NCBI GenBank assembly: GCA_964291275.2
Contig: OZ219799.1
Span: 1,550,001 to 1,614,000 of the forward strand
Origin: Bin80 sp964291275
GTDB lineage: Bacteria; Bacteroidota; Rhodothermia; Rhodothermales; Bin80
Length of the DNA stretch: 64,000 bases
Direction: 5' to 3'
A program made the translations under genes and the position numbers. Position 1 is the first letter of the stretch; the number at the start of each line of letters is the position of its first letter. The notes below the pieces were generated by a model. It saw nothing but the letters and a program-made list of their open reading frames with translations. It had not been told where the DNA came from and did no database searches. This document shows, in pieces, positions 51,663 through 60,518 of this stretch.

Positions 51663-54600
51663 ATGCTTAGATGGCCATTAAATAACACCCTGTGCTTCGT
51701 CCTGCTTGGTGCGCTTGTCTTTGTAGGGTGCGCTCGAGAGCCCGAACGTACGTGGACCCCTTTCGATGGGTATGAAGTACGTCCGCTTGTTTCCCCGATC
51801 GGGGAAGGTACAGGGTTTACGGAAGTCTCAAATTCCATTGCGTTCAGCAATGCAATTAGCACCTCAGCCTTCGTAACCAACCGACATGTCGTGAATGGAT
51901 CGGGTGTAGCTACAGGTGATGTCGACGGAGATGGCCTGCCCGATGTTTTTCTGGCAGGCATGGAGCATAGGAGTACGCTCCATCGCAACCAGGGAGATTG
52001 GCAATTCGAGGATGTGACCCTCCGGGCTAACCTAGGTTTGGTGAACCCGCGGGCAACCGGGGCAACGTTCGCTGACGTGGATGCAGACGGTGACCTGGAT
52101 CTGTTTGTGACGTCGCTAGAAAGCGGTACGCAACTATTCCTGAACGATGGAGCAGGTCAATTCACGGACCATACCGCCCAGGCAAACCTTCCGCAATCTG
52201 GAGGCGCAACAACGGTTGCTCTGGCAGACATGGATCAGGATGGTGACCTAGATATATATATAGGCTTCTACAAGGAGGCTACTGTCAAAGATATCTGGCC
52301 GCCCAATGAAATCACCTTCGAACGCGTCGTGAAGCAGGTCGCCGACTCATTCGTAGTCAATGATTACTGGGCCGATGTTTACAAGCTCAAACGCCAGGGA
52401 GACCGCCTGATGCGTGTAGAGTTGGCAGAACCCGATCGCGTATTCTTCAATGACGGGACGGGATACTTTGCCGAAGTCCCCTTTACCGAGGGACTGTTTC
52501 TGGATGAAGAAGGTCACCCGCTGACGGAAACCCCGCGAGACTGGACGCTAGCAGTACGCTTCCAAGACTTTAATGGAGATGGGTACCCGGATCTCTATGT
52601 ATGCAATGATTTCGAAAGCCCTGATCATTTTTGGCTGGGCAGTGCAGAGGGTACTTTCAGGGCAGTCTCTACATTGGGCCTGAGGAAAACCAGTCAGTCG
52701 ACAATGTCCGTGGCTGCAGCAGATGTTGATGCAGATGGAGACGTGGACATGTTTCTGGCAGACATGCTGAGTCGGGATTATATACGTCGGCAGAAGCAGC
52801 ATTTTGTAATACCTCCCGAAGTCGTAATGATGGGAGATATTCGTGCACGTCTGCAGGAGATGCAGAACATGCTGCTGTTGAATCGCTCCGATACGACCTT
52901 TTCCGAGATAGCACGCATGAGTGGCATTGCCGCGACGGGCTGGACATGGAGCAGTGCATTCATGGATGTGGATTTGGATGGTCTGCAGGATTTGCTCCTC
53001 ACCACCGGTCATGCATACGACGCAATGGATGCAGATGCACAAATCGCCGCAGGCTCTTCCCGACGTCCCTGGCGAGAGGTGCTATTGGATTTTCCAGACC
53101 TGGATCTACCAAATATTGCGTTTCGCAATCTCGGTGGTGCCCGTTTTGAGTGGGTTGAGGAAGGTTGGGGGCTTGGGGTAATCGCTGATGTGGCACATGG
53201 AATGGCCTTCGCAGACCTTGACGAAGACGGAGATCAGGATGTGATCATAAATCGCTTGGATGCACCCGTGGGGGTATTTCGTAATGATGCAGAAGGTGAA
53301 CGAATTCTCGTTCGTCTTCAGGGGAAGGCGCCGAACCCACAGGGGGTTGGTGCAGTGGTGCATGTTGCCAACGATAGTTTGCCCCCTCAGCGACAGGAAA
53401 TTCTTGCGGGTGGACAATACCTCTCCTCGAGCTACGCATCGCTCACGTTTGCCTATGCTCCGGGCGCACAGATTGAAGTGCATTGGGCAGGCGGTGGTCA
53501 CAGTGTCATAGAGGAGGTCCTGCCTGGCAACGAGTATAGAATCTTCCAGCCAGAAATCGAAGCAACCGAACCGTCTGCGGTTCAGGCTACGGAGACACTG
53601 TTCACAACGTTGAGCACGGGATTGCAGCACGAAGAAACCAGTTACGCGGACTTTAATCGACAACCACTTTTGCCACATAAACTTAGTCAGAGAGGCCCTG
53701 CGCTGGTAGCAGCGGACGTGGATGCAGACGGTGATGAGGATCTGATCCTGGGTGGAGGTAAGGGCAAACAGCTTCAGTTATCGGTAAACGACGGCGGGCG
53801 GTTCACAACCATCCAGAGATTGGGCAATTCTTCTTTAGGAGATCACGGGGGTATAGTAGTTTTACCGGGTACCTCTACGGTGCTGGCAGGAGTAAGTAAC
53901 TATGAGCGCACACCGCAGGAAGCCGCAGAAGTTTCGCAAATTGTTCGGCTATCATCACTATATGGTTCTGAGACCTCGCATATATTCGGGCCGGAGAGCC
54001 CGGGGGCACTTGCATTGGGAGAATTTACCGGCGATGGTTCGCTTGAGCTCTTTGTAGGTGGTCAGTTCATGCCCGGACAGTATCCGGTGAATGTGAGCAG
54101 TATCATCTACCGGATCGAAGATGGAATACTAGTGCGAGATGACGCTCTTAGTGCGCCATTTGAAAAGCTGGGGCTCGTTTCCGGGGCTACTGCTGCCGAT
54201 CTCAATGGCGATGGCACTACTGATTTGGCACTTGCGACGATGTGGGGGCCAGTACATGTATTTCACAACCGGGGAGACGGGCAGTTTGCACGGATGACGC
54301 GCGCGCTGGGATTGGCCGAGCATACGGGATGGTGGAATGGCGTGGCACCCGCAGATTTTGATGGGGATGGCAGACTTGACTTGATTGCAACCAACTGGGG
54401 ACAAAATCACCCCTATGCCCAAGACGTACCGGTCCGTGCGTATTACGGAGATCTAGATAACAATGGCAGTCTGGATATTCTAGAGGTACAGCATGTACCG
54501 GAATTAGATGCGTTTGGCTTGATACGGGATTTTCGTACGCTCACGCATGCCTTGCCAACGCTGCGTCAGCATATTCGGACCTATGAGGAATTTGCGACAC

Positions 54601-55301
54601 GTTCGGCGATGGATATCTTTGGCTCTGTACTGAGGGGAGCTGCTCAGCACGAGGTCACACAATGGCAGACAACGGTATTTTTGAACCGGGAATCTCACTA
54701 TGAGGCGGTGCCGCTTGCCGCTGAGGCCCAATGGTCGCCCGCCTTTGCGCCGGTTCCGGGGGATTTCAACGGTGACGGCCGTACAGACTTGTTTCTAAGC
54801 CAAAATTTTTTTGCGGTGGCTTCGGGCTATCCACGCTTGGACAGTGGTCGTGGACTGCTATTACTGGCAGATGAATCCCATAAACTTGTGCCACAACCGG
54901 CGCAGGTATCAGGTATTCACATTTACGGTTCACAGCGGGCTGCGGTAGGGGCAGATTTCGATCTTGATGGTCGGCTGGATCTTGCTGTTACACAGAATGC
55001 TGGATCGGTAGTACACCTTCGGAATACGACTGCAGTGACGGGTCTTCGTGTCGAATTGCAGGGGAATGCCATGAATACGGCTGCAATTGGGGCTCATGTA
55101 CGTGCGGAATACCGGGATGGCAGCCTAGGTGCTTTAGTGCCTGTAGTTGCAGGAAGCGGGTATTGGTCACAGAGCAGTCTTGCACCTATATTGGCTCCGC
55201 GTGATCAGATTGTTAAAGTACATGTCAGCTGGCCGGATGGCGCAGCTACCACGACAGCTATCCAGCCGGATGTGCAGTCAATTGTAATCGCACAGCAATA
55301 G
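51663..55301 (+). CDS. VCBS/FG-GAP and ASPIC-UnbV repeat lipoprotein, paralogue 1 (CRTAC1-like)
   Basis: 1212 residues. A lipoprotein signal (CFVLLGALVFVGCARE) is followed by two tandem halves. Each contains propeller-type repeats with Asp-rich calcium loops (GDVDGDGLPDVF, ADVDADGDLDLF, ADMDQDGDLDIY, ADFDGDGRLDLI, GDFNGDGRTDLF), and an ASPIC/UnbV segment (for example QGVGAVVHVANDSLPPQRQ with GGQYLSSSYASLTFAY near residue 580, and a second at the end). The fold suggests integrin-like or CRTAC1-like ligand binding at the cell surface. It starts 14 bases after the small lipoprotein and ends 4 bases before the next paralogue. Ligand and role unknown. Confidence 0.88.
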   Translation: MLRWPLNNTLCFVLLGALVFVGCAREPERTWTPFDGYEVRPLVSPIGEGTGFTEVSNSIAFSNAISTSAFVTNRHVVNGSGVATGDVDGDGLPDVFLAGMEHRSTLHRNQGDWQFEDVTLRANLGLVNPRATGATFADVDADGDLDLFVTSLESGTQLFLNDGAGQFTDHTAQANLPQSGGATTVALADMDQDGDLDIYIGFYKEATVKDIWPPNEITFERVVKQVADSFVVNDYWADVYKLKRQGDRLMRVELAEPDRVFFNDGTGYFAEVPFTEGLFLDEEGHPLTETPRDWTLAVRFQDFNGDGYPDLYVCNDFESPDHFWLGSAEGTFRAVSTLGLRKTSQSTMSVAAADVDADGDVDMFLADMLSRDYIRRQKQHFVIPPEVVMMGDIRARLQEMQNMLLLNRSDTTFSEIARMSGIAATGWTWSSAFMDVDLDGLQDLLLTTGHAYDAMDADAQIAAGSSRRPWREVLLDFPDLDLPNIAFRNLGGARFEWVEEGWGLGVIADVAHGMAFADLDEDGDQDVIINRLDAPVGVFRNDAEGERILVRLQGKAPNPQGVGAVVHVANDSLPPQRQEILAGGQYLSSSYASLTFAYAPGAQIEVHWAGGGHSVIEEVLPGNEYRIFQPEIEATEPSAVQATETLFTTLSTGLQHEETSYADFNRQPLLPHKLSQRGPALVAADVDADGDEDLILGGGKGKQLQLSVNDGGRFTTIQRLGNSSLGDHGGIVVLPGTSTVLAGVSNYERTPQEAAEVSQIVRLSSLYGSETSHIFGPESPGALALGEFTGDGSLELFVGGQFMPGQYPVNVSSIIYRIEDGILVRDDALSAPFEKLGLVSGATAADLNGDGTTDLALATMWGPVHVFHNRGDGQFARMTRALGLAEHTGWWNGVAPADFDGDGRLDLIATNWGQNHPYAQDVPVRAYYGDLDNNGSLDILEVQHVPELDAFGLIRDFRTLTHALPTLRQHIRTYEEFATRSAMDIFGSVLRGAAQHEVTQWQTTVFLNRESHYEAVPLAAEAQWSPAFAPVPGDFNGDGRTDLFLSQNFFAVASGYPRLDSGRGLLLLADESHKLVPQPAQVSGIHIYGSQRAAVGADFDLDGRLDLAVTQNAGSVVHLRNTTAVTGLRVELQGNAMNTAAIGAHVRAEYRDGSLGALVPVVAGSGYWSQSSLAPILAPRDQIVKVHVSWPDGAATTTAIQPDVQSIVIAQQ

Positions 55302-55305
55302 TGTG

Positions 55306-57315
55306 ATGTGTGACAGTTATCGAATATGGTCAATCGTGACAGTTTTCGCGATAGTAGGTTGTACTGATCCGCCAGCCAACTGGATACAGAGAGATGGTTT
55401 TCGTTATCAGGAGCTGAATGTGCAGGGGAGCTCGCGCACGGGTTTCACAGAGGTTGATTCGAGGCGGTCCGGGATCATGGCAGTCAATGCTGTATCACAG
55501 GACGCGATAGTAGCAAACCGGCACACGATGCATGGATCCGGTATTGCAATTGGGGATGTGACGGGTGATGGATTGCCCGATGTGTATGTAGCCCGATTAT
55601 CGGCATCGGATATGCTCTACCAAAACCTTGGTGATTGGAAGTTTGAGAATATTTCTGTCCAGGCGGGGCTGGACAGCACGGCCCGTGCCACAGCCGGTGT
55701 GGTAATGGCTGATTTGGACGGTGATTATGATTTGGATTTACTTCTCACTATGCCTCTTGGTCCAGGGGCGGTATATCGCAATCTGGGAGGGGGCAGGTTT
55801 GAGCTCGTTCCCAACGCTTCAGGACTAAATTCTTCGTACGCCAGCACAACTGCAGCCTTGGCCGATATTGACCACGACGGAGATTTAGATGCATACATTG
55901 CCCGGTACAAGCGAATTGCACTGGCCGACAGTCTACCTCCTGCGGCCATTAGCTGGGAAGCGGTACTATCGGAGGGAGAACAGATTCCAAAAAAGGAATT
56001 CCAGGCACATTACAAGTTTACACAGGTCGGGACTAAGATCATACGTAGCGAGCTTGCAGAACCAGATGGGCTTTATCTCAATGATGGTTCGGGACATTTT
56101 ACTCCGGTCTCATGGACTAACGGGGCTTTTTTGGATACGGCAGGAGATCCGATAGCATCAGCCCCAAAGGATTGGGCACTTACGGCCAAGTTTTATGATG
56201 TGACGGGGGATGGTATAGCAGATCTGTATGTTTGCAACGATTTTGACAGCCCCGATGCACTCTGGATCGGGCTTGGAAATGGTGTTTTTCGACGTGCGCT
56301 AGATAATGCGTTACGTAAGACAAGTAACGCGACTATGTCGGTAGATTTTTCAGATGTGAATCGTGACGGTGTTGTTGATTTTTTCATGACCGACATGTTG
56401 AGTCGCGATTATTCCCGGAGGCTTCGTCAGCGGAACACACGTATCCCGCTGGAAGGTCCTCCAGGTGATTTGTCGTTCCGTCCCCAGGAAATGCAAAACG
56501 CACTCATGGTTGGTCGCGGGGACACCACCTTTGCAGAACTAGCCTGGTTTGGACAGGTAGCTGCATCTGACTGGTCCTGGGCTACGAGCTTCATGGATGT
56601 CGATCTGGATGGCTGGGAAGATATTTTAATCACGACGGGACATGTGTATGACGTACAGGATCTAGATGCACAAGGAATAGAGCAGCGTCGCATGGCAGCA
56701 GCCCCCTCCTGGCAGGCAGCCAGGCGACTGCTCCTGCATTTTCCGCCTCTTGCACTTGAAAACGTAGCGTTCCGTAACCGTGGAGATTTGACGTTCGAGA
56801 ATATGCATGGAGGGTGGGGATTAGGTCAAAGCGCTGATGTGGCGCATGGAATGGCACTGGGAGATCTGGATGGAGATGGGGATTTGGACATTGTTACGAA
56901 CAGGCTGAATGCGGTACCGGGAGTTTATCGCAATACGGGGAAGGTAAATCGGTTGGTGGTTATGCTGGAAGGTGAGCCCCCAAACACGGGTGGGGTTGGA
57001 GCGGCGATACGTGTACACTGTGCGGGTTTACCGGAGCAGTCTAAGCAAATGTCTTCGGGAGGAAGTTATCTGTCATCCAATCAGTTGATCGCGGTTTTTG
57101 CAGTGGGATCTGAGCCGTGCCGGGTTGAAGTTGCCTGGCCGAGGGGTAAACACTCGAGTGTTAACGTGGAAGCGGGTGAGCCAGTTGCAAAACTCTCAAA
57201 TCGGGGGATTTTTTGGAATTTTGAGGTCACGGTTTCTGGTTGGTGTCTCTGGGTAGAGGAGGCGATTTTGATTGGGATTTGTATCCGCCCCGAGCATAGA
57301 AACATCCCTCGATAG
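55306..57315 (+). CDS. VCBS/ASPIC-UnbV lipoprotein, paralogue 2, 5' part (split by IS)
   Basis: Native residues end at ~624, base 57177; the present frame reads on into the IS to a stop at 57315. The start is ATG at 55306 (GTG at 55303 possible). A lipoprotein signal (IVTVFAIVGCTDP) is followed by VCBS loops (GDVTGDGLPDVY, ADLDGDYDLDLL, ADIDHDGDLDAY, SDVNRDGVVDFF) and an ASPIC segment (GGSYLSSNQLIAVFAVGSEP). Joining 57177 to 58784 gives VEAGNRLYVIEE in frame and a total of about 1200 residues, matching paralogue 1 (1212). If not repaired, this half makes a truncated protein of 669 residues with an IS-derived tail. Confidence 0.85.
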   Translation: MCDSYRIWSIVTVFAIVGCTDPPANWIQRDGFRYQELNVQGSSRTGFTEVDSRRSGIMAVNAVSQDAIVANRHTMHGSGIAIGDVTGDGLPDVYVARLSASDMLYQNLGDWKFENISVQAGLDSTARATAGVVMADLDGDYDLDLLLTMPLGPGAVYRNLGGGRFELVPNASGLNSSYASTTAALADIDHDGDLDAYIARYKRIALADSLPPAAISWEAVLSEGEQIPKKEFQAHYKFTQVGTKIIRSELAEPDGLYLNDGSGHFTPVSWTNGAFLDTAGDPIASAPKDWALTAKFYDVTGDGIADLYVCNDFDSPDALWIGLGNGVFRRALDNALRKTSNATMSVDFSDVNRDGVVDFFMTDMLSRDYSRRLRQRNTRIPLEGPPGDLSFRPQEMQNALMVGRGDTTFAELAWFGQVAASDWSWATSFMDVDLDGWEDILITTGHVYDVQDLDAQGIEQRRMAAAPSWQAARRLLLHFPPLALENVAFRNRGDLTFENMHGGWGLGQSADVAHGMALGDLDGDGDLDIVTNRLNAVPGVYRNTGKVNRLVVMLEGEPPNTGGVGAAIRVHCAGLPEQSKQMSSGGSYLSSNQLIAVFAVGSEPCRVEVAWPRGKHSSVNVEAGEPVAKLSNRGIFWNFEVTVSGWCLWVEEAILIGICIRPEHRNIPR

Positions 57316-58779
57316 GGCTAAAAAAGGGACCGGAGTCCCCCGGATTTCGTATCAATTAGTGTCGACAATTTTCCACGAAAACCGGAGTCTCCCATGTCCC
57401 TTAGGAAGAAAATACGAGGTTTTTATATTGCCTGCCAACGGGAATTGTTTCCTTGGGTGGAGGAGGAATTTGGTTCGTTGCCCAAACGGTACCAGAAGTT
57501 GTTGTTGGTATTCGAGATGGTGTGTGTGGAGGATTTTCTGCCCCGCACCTCGTTCCGCACGCCGGGGCGCCCGCTGGCATCTCGGGTTTCGCTTGCACGG
57601 TCGTTTCTGGCCAAGATGGTCTTGAATATTCCGACGACTGCCGGATTGCGAGAGCGACTACTTTCGGACCCATTGCTTCGGTCGATGTGTGGTTGGTCGC
57701 GGCAGCGGAATATACCAAGTGCGTCCACATTTTCCCGTGCGTTCAAGGAGTTTGCGGAGTCCGAGTTACCGACACGAATCCACGAAGTCTTGATTCAGAA
57801 GAGCTATGCGGATTCGTTGGTGGGCCATATTTCACGGGATTCGACGGCGATTGAGGCAAGAGAGAAGCCGGTGCCGAAGAAAAAGGCGCCGGAACCGGTG
57901 AAACGCAAGCGTGGGCGTCCACGGAAGGGGGAGGAACGTCCAAAGGTCCCCACGCGTCTGGAGCGCCAGCGTACCATGAACAAAGCGGAGCTGTTGGCGG
58001 ATTTGCCCAAGGCATGCACGGTGGGGAGCAAGCGAAATGCGAAAGGGCATACGCAATCCTGGACGGGATATAAGCTACATATAGATGCAGCAGACGGCGG
58101 GGTTCCGATCAGCTGCTTGGTATCTTCCGCGTCCCTGCACGATAGTCAGGCGGCCATTCCATTGGCGACCATGACGGGTGAGCGGGTGGACAACTGCTAT
58201 GATCTCATGGATAGTGCGTATGACGCGAAGGAGATTCACGCACACAGTACGGCAGCGGGACATGTGCCGATCATCGACACGAATCCGCGTAATCGAAAGG
58301 CGGAACACCGTCGTGAGCAGAAGGCACAGCGCAGTGCCGGGTTCATTCCACCTGAGCGGGCGCGCTACAAGGAACGTTCGACCGTGGAGCGGGTCTTTGG
58401 ACGACTCAAAGATGAGTTTGGTGGACGCCATGTACGGGTGCGTGGGCACAGCAAAGTGATGTGTCACCTGATGTTTGGAATTGTTGTGCTCACGGTGGAT
58501 CAACTGCTGCGGATGGTCCACTAAACCGGATCGTCGAGTGGTCGCGTACAGAATTGGGGGTTCTGGAATACAGAAGCCGTGGGATTGATGCGTGGAGTCC
58601 GCACGGATCGTGGACAAAATTCTCAAAGTTAACACCTCGTTGAAGGCCAATCACCCGTAGCTTCGAAGAAAGCGGTGAACACAGGCCAATCATTCACGTA
58701 ATCCAAAAAAATCAGACCCATTTATGTCCCGAATTGGCCGGTTCACCAGTTGCAGCAAAATGGGTTTTGCAATTAGCTC
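57178..58779 (+). mobile_element. Insertion sequence copy 2 (1602 bp)
   Basis: Identical in length and ends to the copy at 5926-7527, flanked by the 4-base duplication GGGT (57174-57177 and 58780-58783). It has the same orientation as copy 1, so the two are direct repeats about 51.2 kb apart. The copies differ at 57231 (G here, T at 5979) and 58232 (A here, C at 6980). It splits the second VCBS lipoprotein gene in the sense orientation. Confidence 0.94.
57394..58524 (+). CDS. DDE transposase of IS copy 2
   Basis: 376 residues, same as the copy-1 protein except Glu at residue 280 (YDAKEIHAH), the form expected for the family. The same D149, D273 and E332 candidates and the same AT-hook-like run near residue 175 are present. 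The gene is intact, so this copy may be the more active source of transposition. Confidence 0.93.
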   Translation: MSLRKKIRGFYIACQRELFPWVEEEFGSLPKRYQKLLLVFEMVCVEDFLPRTSFRTPGRPLASRVSLARSFLAKMVLNIPTTAGLRERLLSDPLLRSMCGWSRQRNIPSASTFSRAFKEFAESELPTRIHEVLIQKSYADSLVGHISRDSTAIEAREKPVPKKKAPEPVKRKRGRPRKGEERPKVPTRLERQRTMNKAELLADLPKACTVGSKRNAKGHTQSWTGYKLHIDAADGGVPISCLVSSASLHDSQAAIPLATMTGERVDNCYDLMDSAYDAKEIHAHSTAAGHVPIIDTNPRNRKAEHRREQKAQRSAGFIPPERARYKERSTVERVFGRLKDEFGGRHVRVRGHSKVMCHLMFGIVVLTVDQLLRMVH

Positions 58780-60514
58780 GGGTAACAGACTTTATGTGAT
58801 TGAAGAATCAGGGGCAACGGATCCAACTGAGTCACAGACGCTTTCCCCGGCGGTGCCCATGTATACGCTGCATTCGCAGCTTGAGCCGCTGATAGAACAT
58901 GAGTTTGATGATTTTGAGCTTCAGCCGCTGCTGCCCTGGCGCCTCAGTCGGCGCGGGCCGGCACTCGCCGCCATAGATGTTGACGGGGATGGTCGTTTTG
59001 AGTTACTCGAAGGTGGAGGGCAGAATCGGGCATTCAGACTGCAGGGCAGACCCATCCTAGACCCACTATTAGGTGATGCAACAGGCATTATTGCTCTTCC
59101 CATCAGCCGTAGTCGTATACGTGTGATGGTGGGTGAGTCCGGCTATGAGCGCTTTCCGGACTCGTCCTGGATCCATATTTATGATATTGCGCCGGATGGC
59201 AAAGAATTACAGCATCAAAGGCTTTCCTTTGGCCTGAGTGTGCCTGGACCGTTGTCTGTGGCGGATATCGATTCGGATGGGGATTTGGATCTTTTTGTCG
59301 GGGGGCATTTCATTCCCGGGGCATATCCGAGAGCTGCAAACAGTCGCATATATCTGAACGAAGACGGGGCTTATAGGCTTGGAGAATCTCTAAATGGATT
59401 AGGGCTCGTAAGCGGCAGTGTGTTCGGAGATATGAATGATGATGGACACGAAGACCTCGTGCTTGCCACGGAGTGGGGGCCAGTTCGGGTGCTTATAAGA
59501 GTAGAGGAAGGTTTTTCAGATCAGACTGAATTTTTTGGTCTGCAATCCTTCCGAGGCTTGTGGCGTGGTGTGTCAGTCGGTGATTTTGACGGTGATGGCA
59601 GACTTGATATTGTTGCCTCAAATGTCGGATGGAACAGTCGCTACAGTCGCAGTACACAGGTGCGTCTGCACTATGGTGATTTTGATGCTAATGGCACGAC
59701 TGACATTCTGGAATCATTTCTGGATCCGGTTACGAATAAATATCGGCCATCACGTATGCTCGCTGATCTGATACCGGCCATTCCCCCAATACAGATGCGT
59801 GTCACTTCGCACCAGGACTTCAGTACTATGGAGGTTGCGCAACTTATGCCATCAGCAGGGGAGAATGCTCAGATCACCGAAGCAGATATGTATGCATCAA
59901 GTATCTTTCTTAACAGGGGGGATCATTTTGAGCACCGTCCATTGCCTGCAGAAGCGCAGTACAGCGCAGCCATCAGCCCTGTTGTATTGGATGCAAATCT
60001 TGATGGGCATGAAGACATCATTTTATCTCAGAACTGGTTCGCCTATCCTTTGTCAACACCGAGGCAGGATGCAGGTCGGGGACTCTTGCTTTTAGGTCAT
60101 GGTGATGGCACGTTCACCCCGGCCCCCCAATCTGGTTTTGAAATCTATGGAGAGGGGCGGGCTGTCTCCGTTGGAGATTTTAATGGAGACGGACAGGATG
60201 AGATTGCTTTTTCACAGCACAATGGTGCGACACTCGTGTATCGTAAAACGTTGCACAGGGAGGGTATTTCTGTTGAATTTGATCCCACCATCGATGCTAT
60301 TGGGGTGATTCTTCGTGTGGTTTATTCAGATGGGAGTCGAGGACCAGCCCGTTTAGTAACTGGGGGAACCGGATATTGGTCGCAGAATGCGACAACGACT
60401 ACCCTTGGATTCAGTGGAACTCCGGTTGGAATTGAAGTGATCTGGCCCGGTGGTCAGCAACCGGTTGTGGTGAAACTGGAGGAGGGTAGCAGAGTGTTGC
60501 TGACAAAGCAATAG
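58724..60514 (+). CDS. VCBS/ASPIC-UnbV lipoprotein, paralogue 2, 3' part (split by IS)
   Basis: The native coding sequence resumes at 58780-58784. The frame opens earlier at an ATG (58724) within the IS end, giving a 596-residue product without a signal peptide. It contains the second half of the paralogue: ALAAIDVDGDGRFELLEGG, VADIDSDGDLDLFVGG, GDMNDDGHEDLVLA, GDFDGDGRLDIVAS, GDFNGDGQDEIAFS and a final ASPIC-like segment ending VIWPGGQQPVVVKLEEG. Without export signals the fragment is probably non-functional unless the IS is lost. The stop lies 4 bases before paralogue 3. Confidence 0.82.
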   Translation: MSRIGRFTSCSKMGFAISSGNRLYVIEESGATDPTESQTLSPAVPMYTLHSQLEPLIEHEFDDFELQPLLPWRLSRRGPALAAIDVDGDGRFELLEGGGQNRAFRLQGRPILDPLLGDATGIIALPISRSRIRVMVGESGYERFPDSSWIHIYDIAPDGKELQHQRLSFGLSVPGPLSVADIDSDGDLDLFVGGHFIPGAYPRAANSRIYLNEDGAYRLGESLNGLGLVSGSVFGDMNDDGHEDLVLATEWGPVRVLIRVEEGFSDQTEFFGLQSFRGLWRGVSVGDFDGDGRLDIVASNVGWNSRYSRSTQVRLHYGDFDANGTTDILESFLDPVTNKYRPSRMLADLIPAIPPIQMRVTSHQDFSTMEVAQLMPSAGENAQITEADMYASSIFLNRGDHFEHRPLPAEAQYSAAISPVVLDANLDGHEDIILSQNWFAYPLSTPRQDAGRGLLLLGHGDGTFTPAPQSGFEIYGEGRAVSVGDFNGDGQDEIAFSQHNGATLVYRKTLHREGISVEFDPTIDAIGVILRVVYSDGSRGPARLVTGGTGYWSQNATTTTLGFSGTPVGIEVIWPGGQQPVVVKLEEGSRVLLTKQ

Positions 60515-60518
60515 ATTC

